From NCBI GenBank assembly GCA_964440805.1, contig CAYTTR010000009.1, forward strand, positions 13,286 through 77,285: a stretch of 64,000 nucleotides of DNA, given 5' to 3'. The translations under genes were made by a program, and so were the position numbers. The notes under the pieces are model-generated. The model searched no databases. It was not told the origin of the DNA and saw only the letters and a program-made list of their open reading frames with translations. Shown in pieces: positions 7,712 through 16,081 of the stretch (within the stretch, counting starts at the first letter, position 1; each line of letters starts with the position of its first letter). This DNA is from CAYTTR01 sp964440805 (lineage in GTDB: Bacteria; Acidobacteriota; Aminicenantia; Aminicenantales; Aminicenantaceae).

Positions 7712-9283
7712 ATGAGAACAAAAAAGAGAGCCAATTCATCCCTCTGGGTTATGCTGATATTCTTTTGTCTTGCCGGAATATGCTATCTCTTTCCTCAAGA
7801 GTCTAACCAAGACTATGAAAAAATAACCAGTGATGATTGCAGCGGATGCCATGAGAAAAGTAAACATGGAACAGACTTCACACAAGACCTCTCCCATTCT
7901 ATCCATGAAGGATTTGAATGCTTAGACTGCCATCTCGATAAGAAAACCTTCCCTCATCAAAAAATACCTGATTTCGAATTACCTTGCCATAGCTGCGCTT
8001 CCTGTCATGAAGAAGAAGCCCAAACATATAAAATTCACGGATGAGCTTTGGTAGCCGAATGTCAAGATGCGCCGTCTTGTGCAGGCTGTCACGGTGAGCT
8101 GGTAAGCCGAGGTCAGACAGATGCTCCGGTATGCACTGACTGCCATGGAGAACACGGCATCTTTTCTCCTAATGATCCCCGCTCACCAGTTTCCAGCATC
8201 AGATTGGCTGAAGCCACCTGTGCCCCCTGTCATGAATCCGTCAGGCTCTCGGAAAAGTACGGCCTTCCCCTGGGGCGTTTGGCCTCATTTATAGACAGTT
8301 ACCACGGCCTGAAAACAAAAGCCGGAGATCAATATGTGGCCAATTGTGCTTCCTGCCACGGAGTTCATAAAATACTGCCCAGTTCTGATCCGGAGTCCAC
8401 AATCCATCCCGCTAATCTTCAAAAAACTTGCGGCGAGTGTCATTCCGGGATTTCTGCTGAATTGGCCCAATCCCCCATTCACGGCCTGGGAGGTGAAGGC
8501 CTCCAGACCAAAGCTGCCAGCATTGTTCAGAATATCTATATTGCCGCCATTATTATTATTATCGGACTAATGGGCATCCATTGGCTTATCGACCTTATCA
8601 GGCAGATAATTTTGGTTGCCCGAAAAAAACCTCAGGTCAGGCGGATGAATGCCAATGAACTCTGGCAACATACCCTTCTCATGCTCAGTTTTATTGTCCT
8701 GGTTGTCACCGGCTTCTCTCTCAGGTTTGATCAGGCCTGGATTACACGGTTTTTCTTCGGCTGGGAAGGCGGTTTTAAACTGAGAGGAACCATCCACAGA
8801 GTGGCTTCGGTTGTTCTCATCGTGACTACTATATGGCACGTTATTTACCTTTTCTCCAGGAGAGGCCGGAGATTTTTTGTCGATATGTGGCCCCGCTTAG
8901 GTGATTTCCGCGACTTTATTCAGAAAATCTTGTTTAATCTGGGACTTTCCAAAAAAGAACCCCGGTTCGGGAGATTCAGTTATATCGAGAAAGCTGAGTA
9001 TTGGGCTCTTATCTGGGGAAATGCAGTGATGATAGTAACCGGAATACTTCTTTGGTTTGACAATTATTTTGTCAGAATTTTCCCCAAAGGAGTGCTTGAT
9101 GTTTCTTTGGTCATTCATTATTACGAAGCCATTCTGGCTTCTCTTGCCATTTTAATCTGGCATCTGTACTCTACCGTCTTTAATCCCCGCGTCTATCCCA
9201 TGAATCCTTCATGGCTTACCGGCAAAATGCCGGAAGACATGTTTATTCACGAACACCAAGCAGTCAAAAAAGAAGAGATTTAA
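7712..9283 (+). CDS. CbcL-like fusion of octahaem cytochrome c and membrane cytochrome b, with an in-frame UGA (possible selenoprotein)
   Basis: One reading frame of 524 codons interrupted by a TGA at 8042-8044 (codon 111). Before it lie a signal or anchor helix and three CxxCH sites (CSGCH, CLDCH, CASCH). After it lie five more (CAGCH, CTDCH, CAPCH, CASCH, CGECH) and then about five membrane helices with paired histidines (LWQHTLL, GTIHRVAS, TIWHVIY, VIHYYE, LIWHLY), as in b561/FdnI-type quinone-reactive cytochromes. This layout resembles Geobacter CbcL, a quinol-oxidising c/b fusion. The part after the UGA has no signal peptide and no ribosome site; its only near start is a TTG. The residues around the stop, YKIHG-U-ALVAEC, match the usual HGxAL element of these cytochromes. 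Readthrough with selenocysteine, a CGA-to-TGA nonsense mutation, or a sequencing error are all possible. Confidence 0.8.
8050..8090 (+). promoter_or_regulatory. Candidate bacterial SECIS hairpin after the in-frame UGA
   Basis: The RNA can form a 7-bp outer stem, 8050-8056 with 8084-8090 (two wobble pairs), an internal loop, and a perfect 5-bp inner stem, CAAGA 8063-8067 with UCUUG 8075-8079. These cap a 7-base loop UGCGCCG with a G at its second position. The loop begins 23 bases after the UGA, inside the spacing known for bacterial SECIS elements. I paired it by hand, without an energy calculation, and such hairpins can arise by chance. Confidence 0.4.
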
Positions 9284-9590
9284 TTAGCCTGGATTATTCA
9301 CCAGTCGAGGTTGCCGTAGATACGAGGCACAGGGCACGCAGCTGTGGTCTCTCCACCGCAAGTGTCCTGTAACGAAGTAGATGCGCCAAGCGCGGCTCGC
9401 CTGAAGGGTAAAAAAGGCTGGTTTTAGATAAGATTTGATGAAAGGATTTAATGAACTTAATTTCTTTACCTACACCACAATAAAACCTCTTAAGTCATAG
9501 GTATTTGTGATATAAAAAGTATCGGCCTTTTTTATGAATGGTTCAGGTTAGTCAAAGAAAATAAAAAATAAAATAAACAAACAAATTATT
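9284..9590. other. Gene-free stretch with a GC-rich block
   Basis: This stretch lies between the convergent cytochrome and radical SAM genes. Bases about 9300-9420 are clearly more GC-rich than the AT-rich flanks and contain short near-palindromes (ACAGGGCAC at 9331 onward against GTGTCCTGT). I see no reading frame, tRNA or clean terminal inverted repeat. It may be a decayed repeat element or a structured RNA; neither can be supported further. Confidence 0.35.
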
Positions 9591-10601
9591 CTAAAAGACC
9601 CCGGCAATCTTCTGACTACAATGTGGACATAAGCCTTTTCTGATGAGGCTTTCTGCCAGGAAGAATCCATTCCTCTTGATTAAAATTTTCCCACACGATG
9701 GACAAAGGGTGTCCTCTGATTCTCCCAAAACATTACCGATATAAAGATAGTGAAGACCTTCTTCTTTTCCAATCTCAACCGCTCGCCTTAATCTCTCCAT
9801 GGGAGTGGGGCGGGAATCCGTAAATTTATAATCGGGATGAAAACGGCTGATATGCCAGGGGATATTGGGATCAACGCCGGCCAGAAACCGGGCTATCTCC
9901 CGCAGCTCCTTATCACTGTCGTTCTCTCCTGGGATTATCAAGGTGGTTACCTCAACCCATATATCATTTTTTTTCAAAAAGCTTATACAATCCAAAACCG
10001 GCTGTAAGCGGGCCTTACACATTTTTTTATAAAATTCATCTCTAAATGATTTAAGATCCACATTGGCAGCATCCAGCCAGGGCGAAATTTTTTCAACAGC
10101 CTCCTGGGTTAGGTAACCGTTAGTGACAAAATTATTTCCCAGGCCTTCTTTTTTTGCCAGCTTGGCTGTCTCATAGGCATACTCAAAAAAAATTGTCGGT
10201 TCAGTATAAGTATAAGAAATACTGCTGCAGTCATTGGTTAAGGCTTGCCTGACCACTTCTTCAGGGGAAAGTTTATACCCGGAAAAAACCTTTTCTTTCT
10301 GCCGGGAAGCCTGGGATATCTGCCAATTCTGACAAAAAGGGCATTGAAAGTTGCAGCCGATAGTGGCAATGGAAAAGGCTTTAGTGCCGGGAAGAAAGTG
10401 ATATAAAGGTTTTTTTTCAATCGGATCTACATGGGCTGCTATAACTTCTCCGAAAACATGGGTATAAAGTTTGCCCTCCTTGTTTTCTCTAACCCGGCAA
10501 ATTCCCCAGTTCCCTGGATTTATTTCACACCTATGAGCACAGAGAAAACAGTTGACCCGGTCTTCATCAAGAGTCTTATAGAGCATGGCTTCTCGAATCA
10601 T
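9591..10601 (-). CDS. amrS: AmmeMemoRadiSam-system radical SAM enzyme
   Basis: Radical SAM protein of the family paired elsewhere with AMMECR1 and Memo proteins. It shows the cluster motif in GCNFQCPFCQNW (CxxxCxxC), an N-terminal CFLCAHRC pair with GNWGICRVREN, and a C-terminal zinc-ribbon-like pair CPSCG/CPHC. The length of 336 residues is normal. A strong AGGAGGTGA site precedes the ATG. AMMECR1 and Memo genes are not in this window. The reaction is not settled to my knowledge, so the name states family only. It is followed upstream in the same strand by nth, 21 bases away. Confidence 0.9.
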   Translation of the reverse strand: MIREAMLYKTLDEDRVNCFLCAHRCEINPGNWGICRVRENKEGKLYTHVFGEVIAAHVDPIEKKPLYHFLPGTKAFSIATIGCNFQCPFCQNWQISQASRQKEKVFSGYKLSPEEVVRQALTNDCSSISYTYTEPTIFFEYAYETAKLAKKEGLGNNFVTNGYLTQEAVEKISPWLDAANVDLKSFRDEFYKKMCKARLQPVLDCISFLKKNDIWVEVTTLIIPGENDSDKELREIARFLAGVDPNIPWHISRFHPDYKFTDSRPTPMERLRRAVEIGKEEGLHYLYIGNVLGESEDTLCPSCGKILIKRNGFFLAESLIRKGLCPHCSQKIAGVF

Positions 10602-10622
10602 TAAATCACCTCCTAATCCGGA

Positions 10623-11255
10623 TTATTCCGCAGAAGGGCAAAGCTGCCGGAGTATACATTGGGAACAATTGGGATTTTTGGCCTGACAAATCTTCCGGCC
10701 GTGGTTGACCAGCATATAGTTAAAGTCCAGCCAGTCTTCTCTGGGAATCAAATTCATCAAATCTTTCTCAATTTTATCGGGATTCTTTTCCCGGCTCAGT
10801 CCCAGTCGGCCGGCCAATCTTTTCACATGGGTATCCACCGCAATCCCTTCAGCCTTCCGGAAAACACTGGAGAGAATTATATTGGCTGTTTTACGGGCTA
10901 CTCCGGGTAATTTCACTAATTTATCCATAGTATCCGGTACTTGACCGGAAAATTCCTTTTCTATAACGGCAGCAGCTTCCTGAATACTTTTGGCTTTATT
11001 CCGGTAAAACCCGGTTGGACGGATAATTTTTTCCAGCTCCTCACGGTCTGCCTCGGCTAAATCAGAGGCGGTGGGATATTTTTCAAACAACCGGGGAGTA
11101 ATTTGGTTAACCTTAGCATCTGTGCATTGAGCCGAAAGGATTGTGGCTACCAGAAGTTGGAGAGGATTTTTATAGTGTAAGGCTGTCCGGCTCTGAGGAT
11201 ATTTTTCCCTAAGAAGACTTATTATCTTTTTTATTCTTTCTTTCTCATTTTTCAT
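10623..11255 (-). CDS. nth: Endonuclease III
   Basis: DNA glycosylase/AP lyase removing oxidised pyrimidines. The helix-hairpin-helix LPGVARKTAN holds the catalytic lysine, VDTHVKRLAGR holds the catalytic aspartate, and CQAKNPNCSQCILRQLC supplies the 4Fe-4S ligands (C-x6-C-x2-C-x5-C). I place the start at the ATG at 11255: GAGGAAAG lies just before it, and it clears the nrdJ stop by 8 bases. A longer frame back to 11291 would overlap nrdJ. Probably co-transcribed with nrdJ and amrS. Confidence 0.95.
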   Translation of the reverse strand: MKNEKERIKKIISLLREKYPQSRTALHYKNPLQLLVATILSAQCTDAKVNQITPRLFEKYPTASDLAEADREELEKIIRPTGFYRNKAKSIQEAAAVIEKEFSGQVPDTMDKLVKLPGVARKTANIILSSVFRKAEGIAVDTHVKRLAGRLGLSREKNPDKIEKDLMNLIPREDWLDFNYMLVNHGRKICQAKNPNCSQCILRQLCPSAE

Positions 11256-11263
11256 TTCTTTCC

Positions 11264-13396
11264 TCAAAACAAGCATTGTCCTCTGATACATCCACCGGAG
11301 AACTCAGAATGAGCTGAGATAAAATCCCTTTCCCAATCCTCCGTCCCCTCACTTTCATCTCCAGGGAAAAAAAGCACCTGGTCATCCTTAGAACCGTAGC
11401 GGTAAACAGTAATCCCTTTGCATTTCAATTGATAAGCTCTTAAATAGATATCTTTCACCTGTTCTACCGGGGCTTCATGAGGAAGATTAACTGTCTTGGA
11501 GACCGAGTTATCCGTAGATGCTTGAAAAGCAGCTTGTATGCGCAAATGCTGCTCCGGGGAGACATCGAAGGCAGTGACAAAAATCTCCCGGATATCTTCA
11601 GGTATTTCTTTGACATTCTGGATAGAACCAAGGCGTCCGGCATAAGCCAAGAAATCCCTGGTATCCAGGCCTCTTTCTTTCATCTTTTTTTCAAAGAGAG
11701 GATGCACCTCGAGCAAACGGGTTCCAGAAAGGACTTTCCGCACATAGCTGAGGGCAAACAACGGCTCTATTCCACTGGAGCAATCAGCTATGATGCTTAT
11801 GGTCCCGGTGGGAGCAATAGTGTTGACTGTGGCATGGCGTAACTTGATTCCTTTTTTGGAATAAACCGACCGCTCGTAGTTTGGAAAAACCCCTCTCTCT
11901 TCTGCCAAAGATGCCGACGCTTTTAAGCTCACCTGATGGAAAACTCTCATCAGCCTTGAAGCCATTTCTTCAGCCTTAGGCGAGTTATAAGGGATTCCCA
12001 TCTTGATTAACATATCGGCAAAACCCATCACTCCCAGGCCAATTTTCCGGTTGCCTTTGGTCATTTTTTCTATTTCAGGCAGCGGATAACGGTTGACTTC
12101 AATCACATCATCCAGAAAACGAACTGCCCAGTGAATTGCCTCTTTCAATTCGAGCCAGTCCAGAGCTCCGTTGCTGACAAGTTTGGAAAGGTTCAATGAA
12201 CCCAAGTTACAGCTTTCATAAGGCAAAAGTGGAACCTCGCCGCATGGATTAGTAGCTTCAATTCTTCCCAGTTCGAGCAGGGGGTGGCGGCGGTTGATTT
12301 CATCAAGAAATATCAAGCCCGGATCTCCCGACCTCCAAGCAGCAAAAACAATGAGATCAAAAAGTGAACGGGCTTTAACTTTTCTGACTGTTTCTTTGTT
12401 TCTGGGATTAATCAAATCAAATTCCTCATCATTCATTACCGCATCCATAAAAGCATCGGTGACTCCCACAGAAAGATTAAAATTGGGCAGGGTCTCTTTT
12501 TCCAATTTGGCCTCAATGAAATCAAAGATATCAGGGTGATCACAACGAAGAATCCCCATATTGGCACCCCGGCGCCGTCCTCCCTGGACAATTACTTGGG
12601 TAGCCTGATTAAAAATGCTCATGAAAGACAGCGGACCAGACGCTTTTCCCTTAGTGGTGGAGACGAGATCTCCTTCCGGCCTTAACTGAGAAAAATCGAA
12701 TCCGCAGCCGCCGCCCGTCTGATGAATAAGGGCCATATTCTTAAGAGCTTCAAAAATGCCGCTCATCGAATCCTCAACCGGAAGAACAAAACAGGCGGAC
12801 AATTGGCCTAAGGGAGTACCGGCATTCATCAGAGTCGGAGAATTAGGCAAAAATTCCAGGCCGGACATCATCTGAAAAAACTTTTCTTCGACTTCTTCCC
12901 GGTTTTTTTTTGACTTGAACTCCAGCTCTGCTTCGCTGACGGTTCGAGCTACCCGGGCGAACAATTCGCCCGGAGTTTCCACCACCCTCTGATTATCATC
13001 CTTCAGGAGATACCGTTTATTGAGGACAAAAAGACTGTTCAAGGGGAGTTTAAGGTCGTCTTTCAGACCGTAAGCTGTTTTTAGTTGCCGAATATCGCCT
13101 CTCTGCTGGCGGTAAAGTATGTATTTTTTGGCTATAAAAGAATAGCCGGCCTCCATTAAACTTTTTTCCACGATATCCTGGATTTCTTCAACTGAAGGAA
13201 CGGCTCCCTTGAATTGCTCGGAAATTTTACTCAAACAGCGGGGAAGAACATCAGTCGCAATCTTTATAGCCTTCTCTTCATCCTGAACTATCTCCAAGGA
13301 AGCAGCTTTAATGGCTTGGCTGATTTTGGAGGGATCAAACCTTACAATCTGGCCGTCTCTCTTTCTGATTTTTTGCGGCTGCTCTTCATTGGACAT
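11264..13396 (-). CDS. nrdJ: Adenosylcobalamin-dependent ribonucleotide reductase (class II)
   Basis: Reduces ribonucleotides with a cobalamin-generated thiyl radical, in cytosol, without need for oxygen. The N-terminus (residues about 8-95) is an ATP-cone with KRDGQIVRFD. Redox cysteines are C202 (LSACFVLP) and C396 (ESCNLGS); C385 of NPCGE is the expected thiyl site with E387. The C-terminal tail ends CIRGQC, the cysteine pair that re-reduces the active site, here spaced CxxxxC. The length of 710 residues is within the family range. The long gene-free region before it carries 9-nt arrays but no cobalamin riboswitch that I can see. Confidence 0.96.
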   Translation of the reverse strand: MSNEEQPQKIRKRDGQIVRFDPSKISQAIKAASLEIVQDEEKAIKIATDVLPRCLSKISEQFKGAVPSVEEIQDIVEKSLMEAGYSFIAKKYILYRQQRGDIRQLKTAYGLKDDLKLPLNSLFVLNKRYLLKDDNQRVVETPGELFARVARTVSEAELEFKSKKNREEVEEKFFQMMSGLEFLPNSPTLMNAGTPLGQLSACFVLPVEDSMSGIFEALKNMALIHQTGGGCGFDFSQLRPEGDLVSTTKGKASGPLSFMSIFNQATQVIVQGGRRRGANMGILRCDHPDIFDFIEAKLEKETLPNFNLSVGVTDAFMDAVMNDEEFDLINPRNKETVRKVKARSLFDLIVFAAWRSGDPGLIFLDEINRRHPLLELGRIEATNPCGEVPLLPYESCNLGSLNLSKLVSNGALDWLELKEAIHWAVRFLDDVIEVNRYPLPEIEKMTKGNRKIGLGVMGFADMLIKMGIPYNSPKAEEMASRLMRVFHQVSLKASASLAEERGVFPNYERSVYSKKGIKLRHATVNTIAPTGTISIIADCSSGIEPLFALSYVRKVLSGTRLLEVHPLFEKKMKERGLDTRDFLAYAGRLGSIQNVKEIPEDIREIFVTAFDVSPEQHLRIQAAFQASTDNSVSKTVNLPHEAPVEQVKDIYLRAYQLKCKGITVYRYGSKDDQVLFFPGDESEGTEDWERDFISAHSEFSGGCIRGQCLF

Positions 13397-13500
13397 ATTT
13401 ACTTCCTCCCTTCCCCTGTTTTATGCCGGGAAAAAGAATCAAACCATTAATTGAAAATCTTAATAGTCTCCCCACCAGTTCTCTTATCTTCTCGCCCACC

Positions 13501-13540
13501 TATCTTGTTTATCTTGTTTATCTTGTTTATCTTGTTTATT
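13501..13540 (-). repeat. 9-nt tandem array (TATCTTGTT x4 on plus strand)
   Basis: Four perfect tandem copies of TATCTTGTT, 13501-13536, with partial continuation. On the minus strand the unit is ATAAACAAG, lying about 105-145 bases upstream of the nrdJ start. It shares the ATAAAC core and the 9-nt period with arrays at 13586-13739 and 58235-58304. Confidence 0.85.
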
Positions 13541-13585
13541 TAGTCTCACTTATCTCGCCAGCCTCGCCTTTTCCAGCCATTTATG

Positions 13586-13739
13586 TTAGACAAACCAAAT
13601 AAATCCAACAAACGTTATTAACGCAATGAACTTTTCTTTCCCCTTTAGCTCGACTCCTTTTATTTAGCTGAATTAACCGAATAGACTGAGTAGACTAAAT
13701 AAACCGAACAACTGAATCAACTGAATAGACTTAACAGAC
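13586..13739 (+). repeat. Degenerate 9-nt-period A-rich array
   Basis: Within the nrdJ/ferritin-like gap, two A-rich blocks (13586-13614 and 13667-13739) are built of imperfect 9-mers such as GAATAGACT, GAGTAGACT, AAATAAACC, GAATCAACT, GAATAGACT. One unit, AAATAAACC, is identical to the unit of the array at 58235-58304. The strand orientation is opposite to the array at 13501-13540. No gene or RNA is seen in the gap 13397-13769. Confidence 0.65.
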
Positions 13740-13769
13740 ATTCTTTCTTTTAAATTGATTCTGCTTAAT

Positions 13770-14288
13770 TCAAGGACCAATGTGAACAAATTCCTCACCA
13801 AAATGAAACTCTTCAACATTGTAATAATCAGGAAACTTTTCCAGGAGGTCCATCTCGGATTTTATTATATAGTAATGGCTTCTTTCTACTCGAGTCAAGT
13901 ACCGGAAAATCTTATTGCTTTGAACACCAGCCACTTTCTCTGATGCCTTATGATAAAATTCCTCAGCAGATTTCTCTGCTTCCAAGGCTATTTTGAATAA
14001 ATCTTTCACTGAAGATTGGTCATCAATTTTCGCTTGACCGTAAGCAAGAAAAGATTCCCCAGGCAATTTTAGAGGAGATTCCGGGAACTTCCGGGTAAAA
14101 AATCTTTCCAGGAGCTCTTTGTGTTTTTTTTCTTCCATAACAAGGAATTCGATCTTCTTGAGAAGCAGCTGGTTGCGTATGAGCTGCTTCAAATGAGAAT
14201 AATAATCTGCAGCTTCAACTTCAGATTTAACGGCCATGGAAATAATTTCCTCGGGAGTGAGATTTTTAACTTCTCTATATTCCTTCAC
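13770..14288 (-). CDS. Ferritin-like diiron protein, second paralogue
   Basis: Two helical halves with diiron-type motifs: KSEVEAADYY and VMEEKKHKELL in the first, ALEAEKSAEEFYHK and RVERSHYY in the second, as in the paralogues at 3550 and 22224. I place the start at a GTG at 14288, which gives an N-terminus of about the length seen in the paralogues and has AAGG upstream; an ATG at 14237 would remove the first helix, and the longest frame would overlap rubrerythrin. It follows rubrerythrin by 16 bases, so the two are likely co-expressed. Iron or peroxide handling is inferred from family and context. Confidence 0.8.
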   Translation of the reverse strand: MKEYREVKNLTPEEIISMAVKSEVEAADYYSHLKQLIRNQLLLKKIEFLVMEEKKHKELLERFFTRKFPESPLKLPGESFLAYGQAKIDDQSSVKDLFKIALEAEKSAEEFYHKASEKVAGVQSNKIFRYLTRVERSHYYIIKSEMDLLEKFPDYYNVEEFHFGEEFVHIGP

Positions 14289-14304
14289 AGTTAAATACCT
14301 TGGT

Positions 14305-14808
14305 TTAAAATTCTTCAAATTTTTCACGAGGGGAACCGCAAACAGGGCATTTTGCCGGAGCTTCGCCTTCGACCGTGAAACCGCACACAGAACAAACATT
14401 TAATACCGTAATATCAGCATCTTTCCCTTGAGCAGCTGCTTCTTTAGCCTTCTTGTATAATTTTTCATGAACCTTTTCAGCCGCCAGGGCCCAACTTGTT
14501 GCGGTTTCCGCTCCTTTTTCTCCTTGCTTACGGGCAACTTCGATATAGACGGGATACATTTCGTTGACCTCAAAACCTTCTCCTTCAATGGCGGTTTCGA
14601 GATTCTCTACAGTGCTTTTAATTCCCGAGAGAGTGCGGAGGTGATTGGCGGCATGGATTTGTTCAGCATATGAATTGGCCCGGAAAAGCCTGGCGATGTT
14701 CTTGAAATTCTCTTTTTCTGCTTTTTCAGCAAAAGACAGATACCTCATATGAGCCTGACTTTCTCCGGAAAAAGCTTCTTGGAGATTAATTCCGGTCATT
14801 TTTTTCAT
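14305..14808 (-). CDS. rbr: Rubrerythrin
   Basis: Non-haem diiron peroxidase of anaerobes that reduces hydrogen peroxide, taking electrons through rubredoxin. The N-terminal ferritin-like domain (residues about 1-130) has GESQAHMRYL and YAEQIHAANH. The C-terminal rubredoxin-like domain has the two pairs CSVCG and CPVCG. The length of 167 residues is at the short end of the rubrerythrin range. The electron source may be the rubredoxin and NADH-type reductase at 20807-22196. It is followed by a ferritin-like paralogue 16 bases downstream. Confidence 0.95.
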   Translation of the reverse strand: MKKMTGINLQEAFSGESQAHMRYLSFAEKAEKENFKNIARLFRANSYAEQIHAANHLRTLSGIKSTVENLETAIEGEGFEVNEMYPVYIEVARKQGEKGAETATSWALAAEKVHEKLYKKAKEAAAQGKDADITVLNVCSVCGFTVEGEAPAKCPVCGSPREKFEEF

Positions 14809-14869
14809 TTCGATCCTCCTTATTTTTGTATCATAAAATCCGAACTTTGATTAACTCAATCAAGGTTAA

Positions 14870-15775
14870 TCAAAGCTGGATCATTTTCTCAATTGCCGTT
14901 AAAGCTTTTTCTCTTACTTCCGGGATAACTTCAATGGGATAACGTTCTTCTTCCAAAGCTTTAAGAACACTTAAAAGAGTAATTTTTTTCATATTGGCGC
15001 AAAAAGCTGATTCATTGGCCGGAATAAACTCAACCTCAGGATTGATTTTTTTCAGACGGTGAATGATTCCGGTTTCTGTGCCGATTATTACAAATTTTTT
15101 ACCTGTAGAGGCTGCTTCTTTGACCATTTTCCCGGTGGAAAAAACTTTGTCCGCCAGGTCTATCACTTCAGGCCGGCACTCCGGATGAACCCAAATTTCC
15201 GCCCGGGGGTATAATTCTTTTTTCTTTTTTATATCCATGGCCTGAATATTATTATGGACATAACAATAGCCGTCCCAAGGGATCAACTTCTTTTTAGTGT
15301 TCCGGGATATATAACCGGCCAAGTTCTTATCTGGGATAAACAGAACCGTTTTATCCGGAACTGATTCCACTACCCTCAAAGCATTGGAAGAAGTACAACA
15401 AACGTCGGACTCGGCTTTGACATCAGCAGAAGTGTTGATATAGCAAACAACCGGTTTTTCCGTATAGCGCTTTTTCCACTCTATGAGTTCTTCAGAAGTT
15501 ATCATATCCGCCATAGGGCAACCGGCGTTTATTTCGGGCAATAAAACAGTTTTCTCAGGAGAAAGCATCTTGGCTGTTTCAGCCATAAAGTGAACTCCAC
15601 AGAAAACGATGATATCTTCATCCACAGCAGCTGCTCTCTGGCTCAGCTCTAAGGAATCTCCTACAAAATCCGCTACATCCTGGACTTCTCCCCGTTGATA
15701 ATTGTGGGCCAGAATTAGGGCGTTTTTTTTGTTTTTGAGGTAGTCTATTCTCTTTATTGTTTTATCAACATCCAA
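14870..15775 (-). CDS. nadA: Quinolinate synthase
   Basis: 4Fe-4S enzyme that condenses iminoaspartate with dihydroxyacetone phosphate to quinolinate, in de novo NAD synthesis. The three cluster cysteines fall at C86 (AGCPMAD), C171 (DGYCYVH) and C259 (SAFCANM), with the family's spacing of about 86 residues. LAHNYQRGEVQDVADFVGDS is the N-terminal signature. The start is a TTG at 15773-15775 with a strong GGAGG six bases before it. The oxygen-sensitive cluster fits an anaerobic lifestyle, and the neighbouring iron-sulfur assembly genes may serve it. nadB and nadC are not in the window. Confidence 0.96.
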   Translation of the reverse strand: MDVDKTIKRIDYLKNKKNALILAHNYQRGEVQDVADFVGDSLELSQRAAAVDEDIIVFCGVHFMAETAKMLSPEKTVLLPEINAGCPMADMITSEELIEWKKRYTEKPVVCYINTSADVKAESDVCCTSSNALRVVESVPDKTVLFIPDKNLAGYISRNTKKKLIPWDGYCYVHNNIQAMDIKKKKELYPRAEIWVHPECRPEVIDLADKVFSTGKMVKEAASTGKKFVIIGTETGIIHRLKKINPEVEFIPANESAFCANMKKITLLSVLKALEEERYPIEVIPEVREKALTAIEKMIQL

Positions 15776-15805
15776 GAGACACCTCCTCTTTTAAAAATAT
15801 GATTT

Positions 15806-16045
15806 TTATTCTTTGACTTTCTTGATATAGATCTTGTAGACTCCATTCTTTTCTTCCATTTTCAAGCATCCCTGTCCTGTCTGTCTGCACCAGGCCGGGA
15901 TATCTTCTTTGATTCCTTTATCAGTGGCTATGATTTCCAGTATTTCGCCCACTTTTAATTTCTTGATTATCTCGGATGTTTTAATAACCGGCATAGGACA
16001 GAGTAATCCAAAACAATCTAATGTGTGATCAGCTTTAATGGTCAT
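15806..16045 (-). CDS. TusA/SirA-family sulfur carrier
   Basis: Small cytosolic sulfurtransferase that carries persulfide on the cysteine of the CPxP motif, here LLCPMPVIK in the first 25 residues. At about 79 residues it has the normal size. It has two further cysteines, in PAWCRQTGQGC. I use the ATG at 16045; a TTG at 16060 would add five residues. It lies between nadA and the iscU/nifS pair on one strand, so it probably takes sulfur from the NifS-type desulfurase. The destination (tRNA thiolation, molybdenum cofactor or other) is unknown. Confidence 0.88.
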   Translation of the reverse strand: MTIKADHTLDCFGLLCPMPVIKTSEIIKKLKVGEILEIIATDKGIKEDIPAWCRQTGQGCLKMEEKNGVYKIYIKKVKE

Positions 16046-16081
16046 TAACCAGGTTTCCAATCAGATTTATTCAATACTATT

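Noticed and set aside
8042..8044. TGA read as a sense codon by a changed genetic code
   Set aside because: Other genes here end at TGA with the next gene starting directly (nifS/iscU, pncB/archease), so TGA is a normal stop; only a site-specific recoding remains possible.
13501..13739. The 9-nt arrays as a CRISPR
   Set aside because: The unit is far too short, there are no spacers, and no cas genes are nearby.
13397..13769. A cobalamin riboswitch upstream of nrdJ
   Set aside because: No B12-box-like segment is seen; the region is made of 9-nt repeats and AT-rich DNA.
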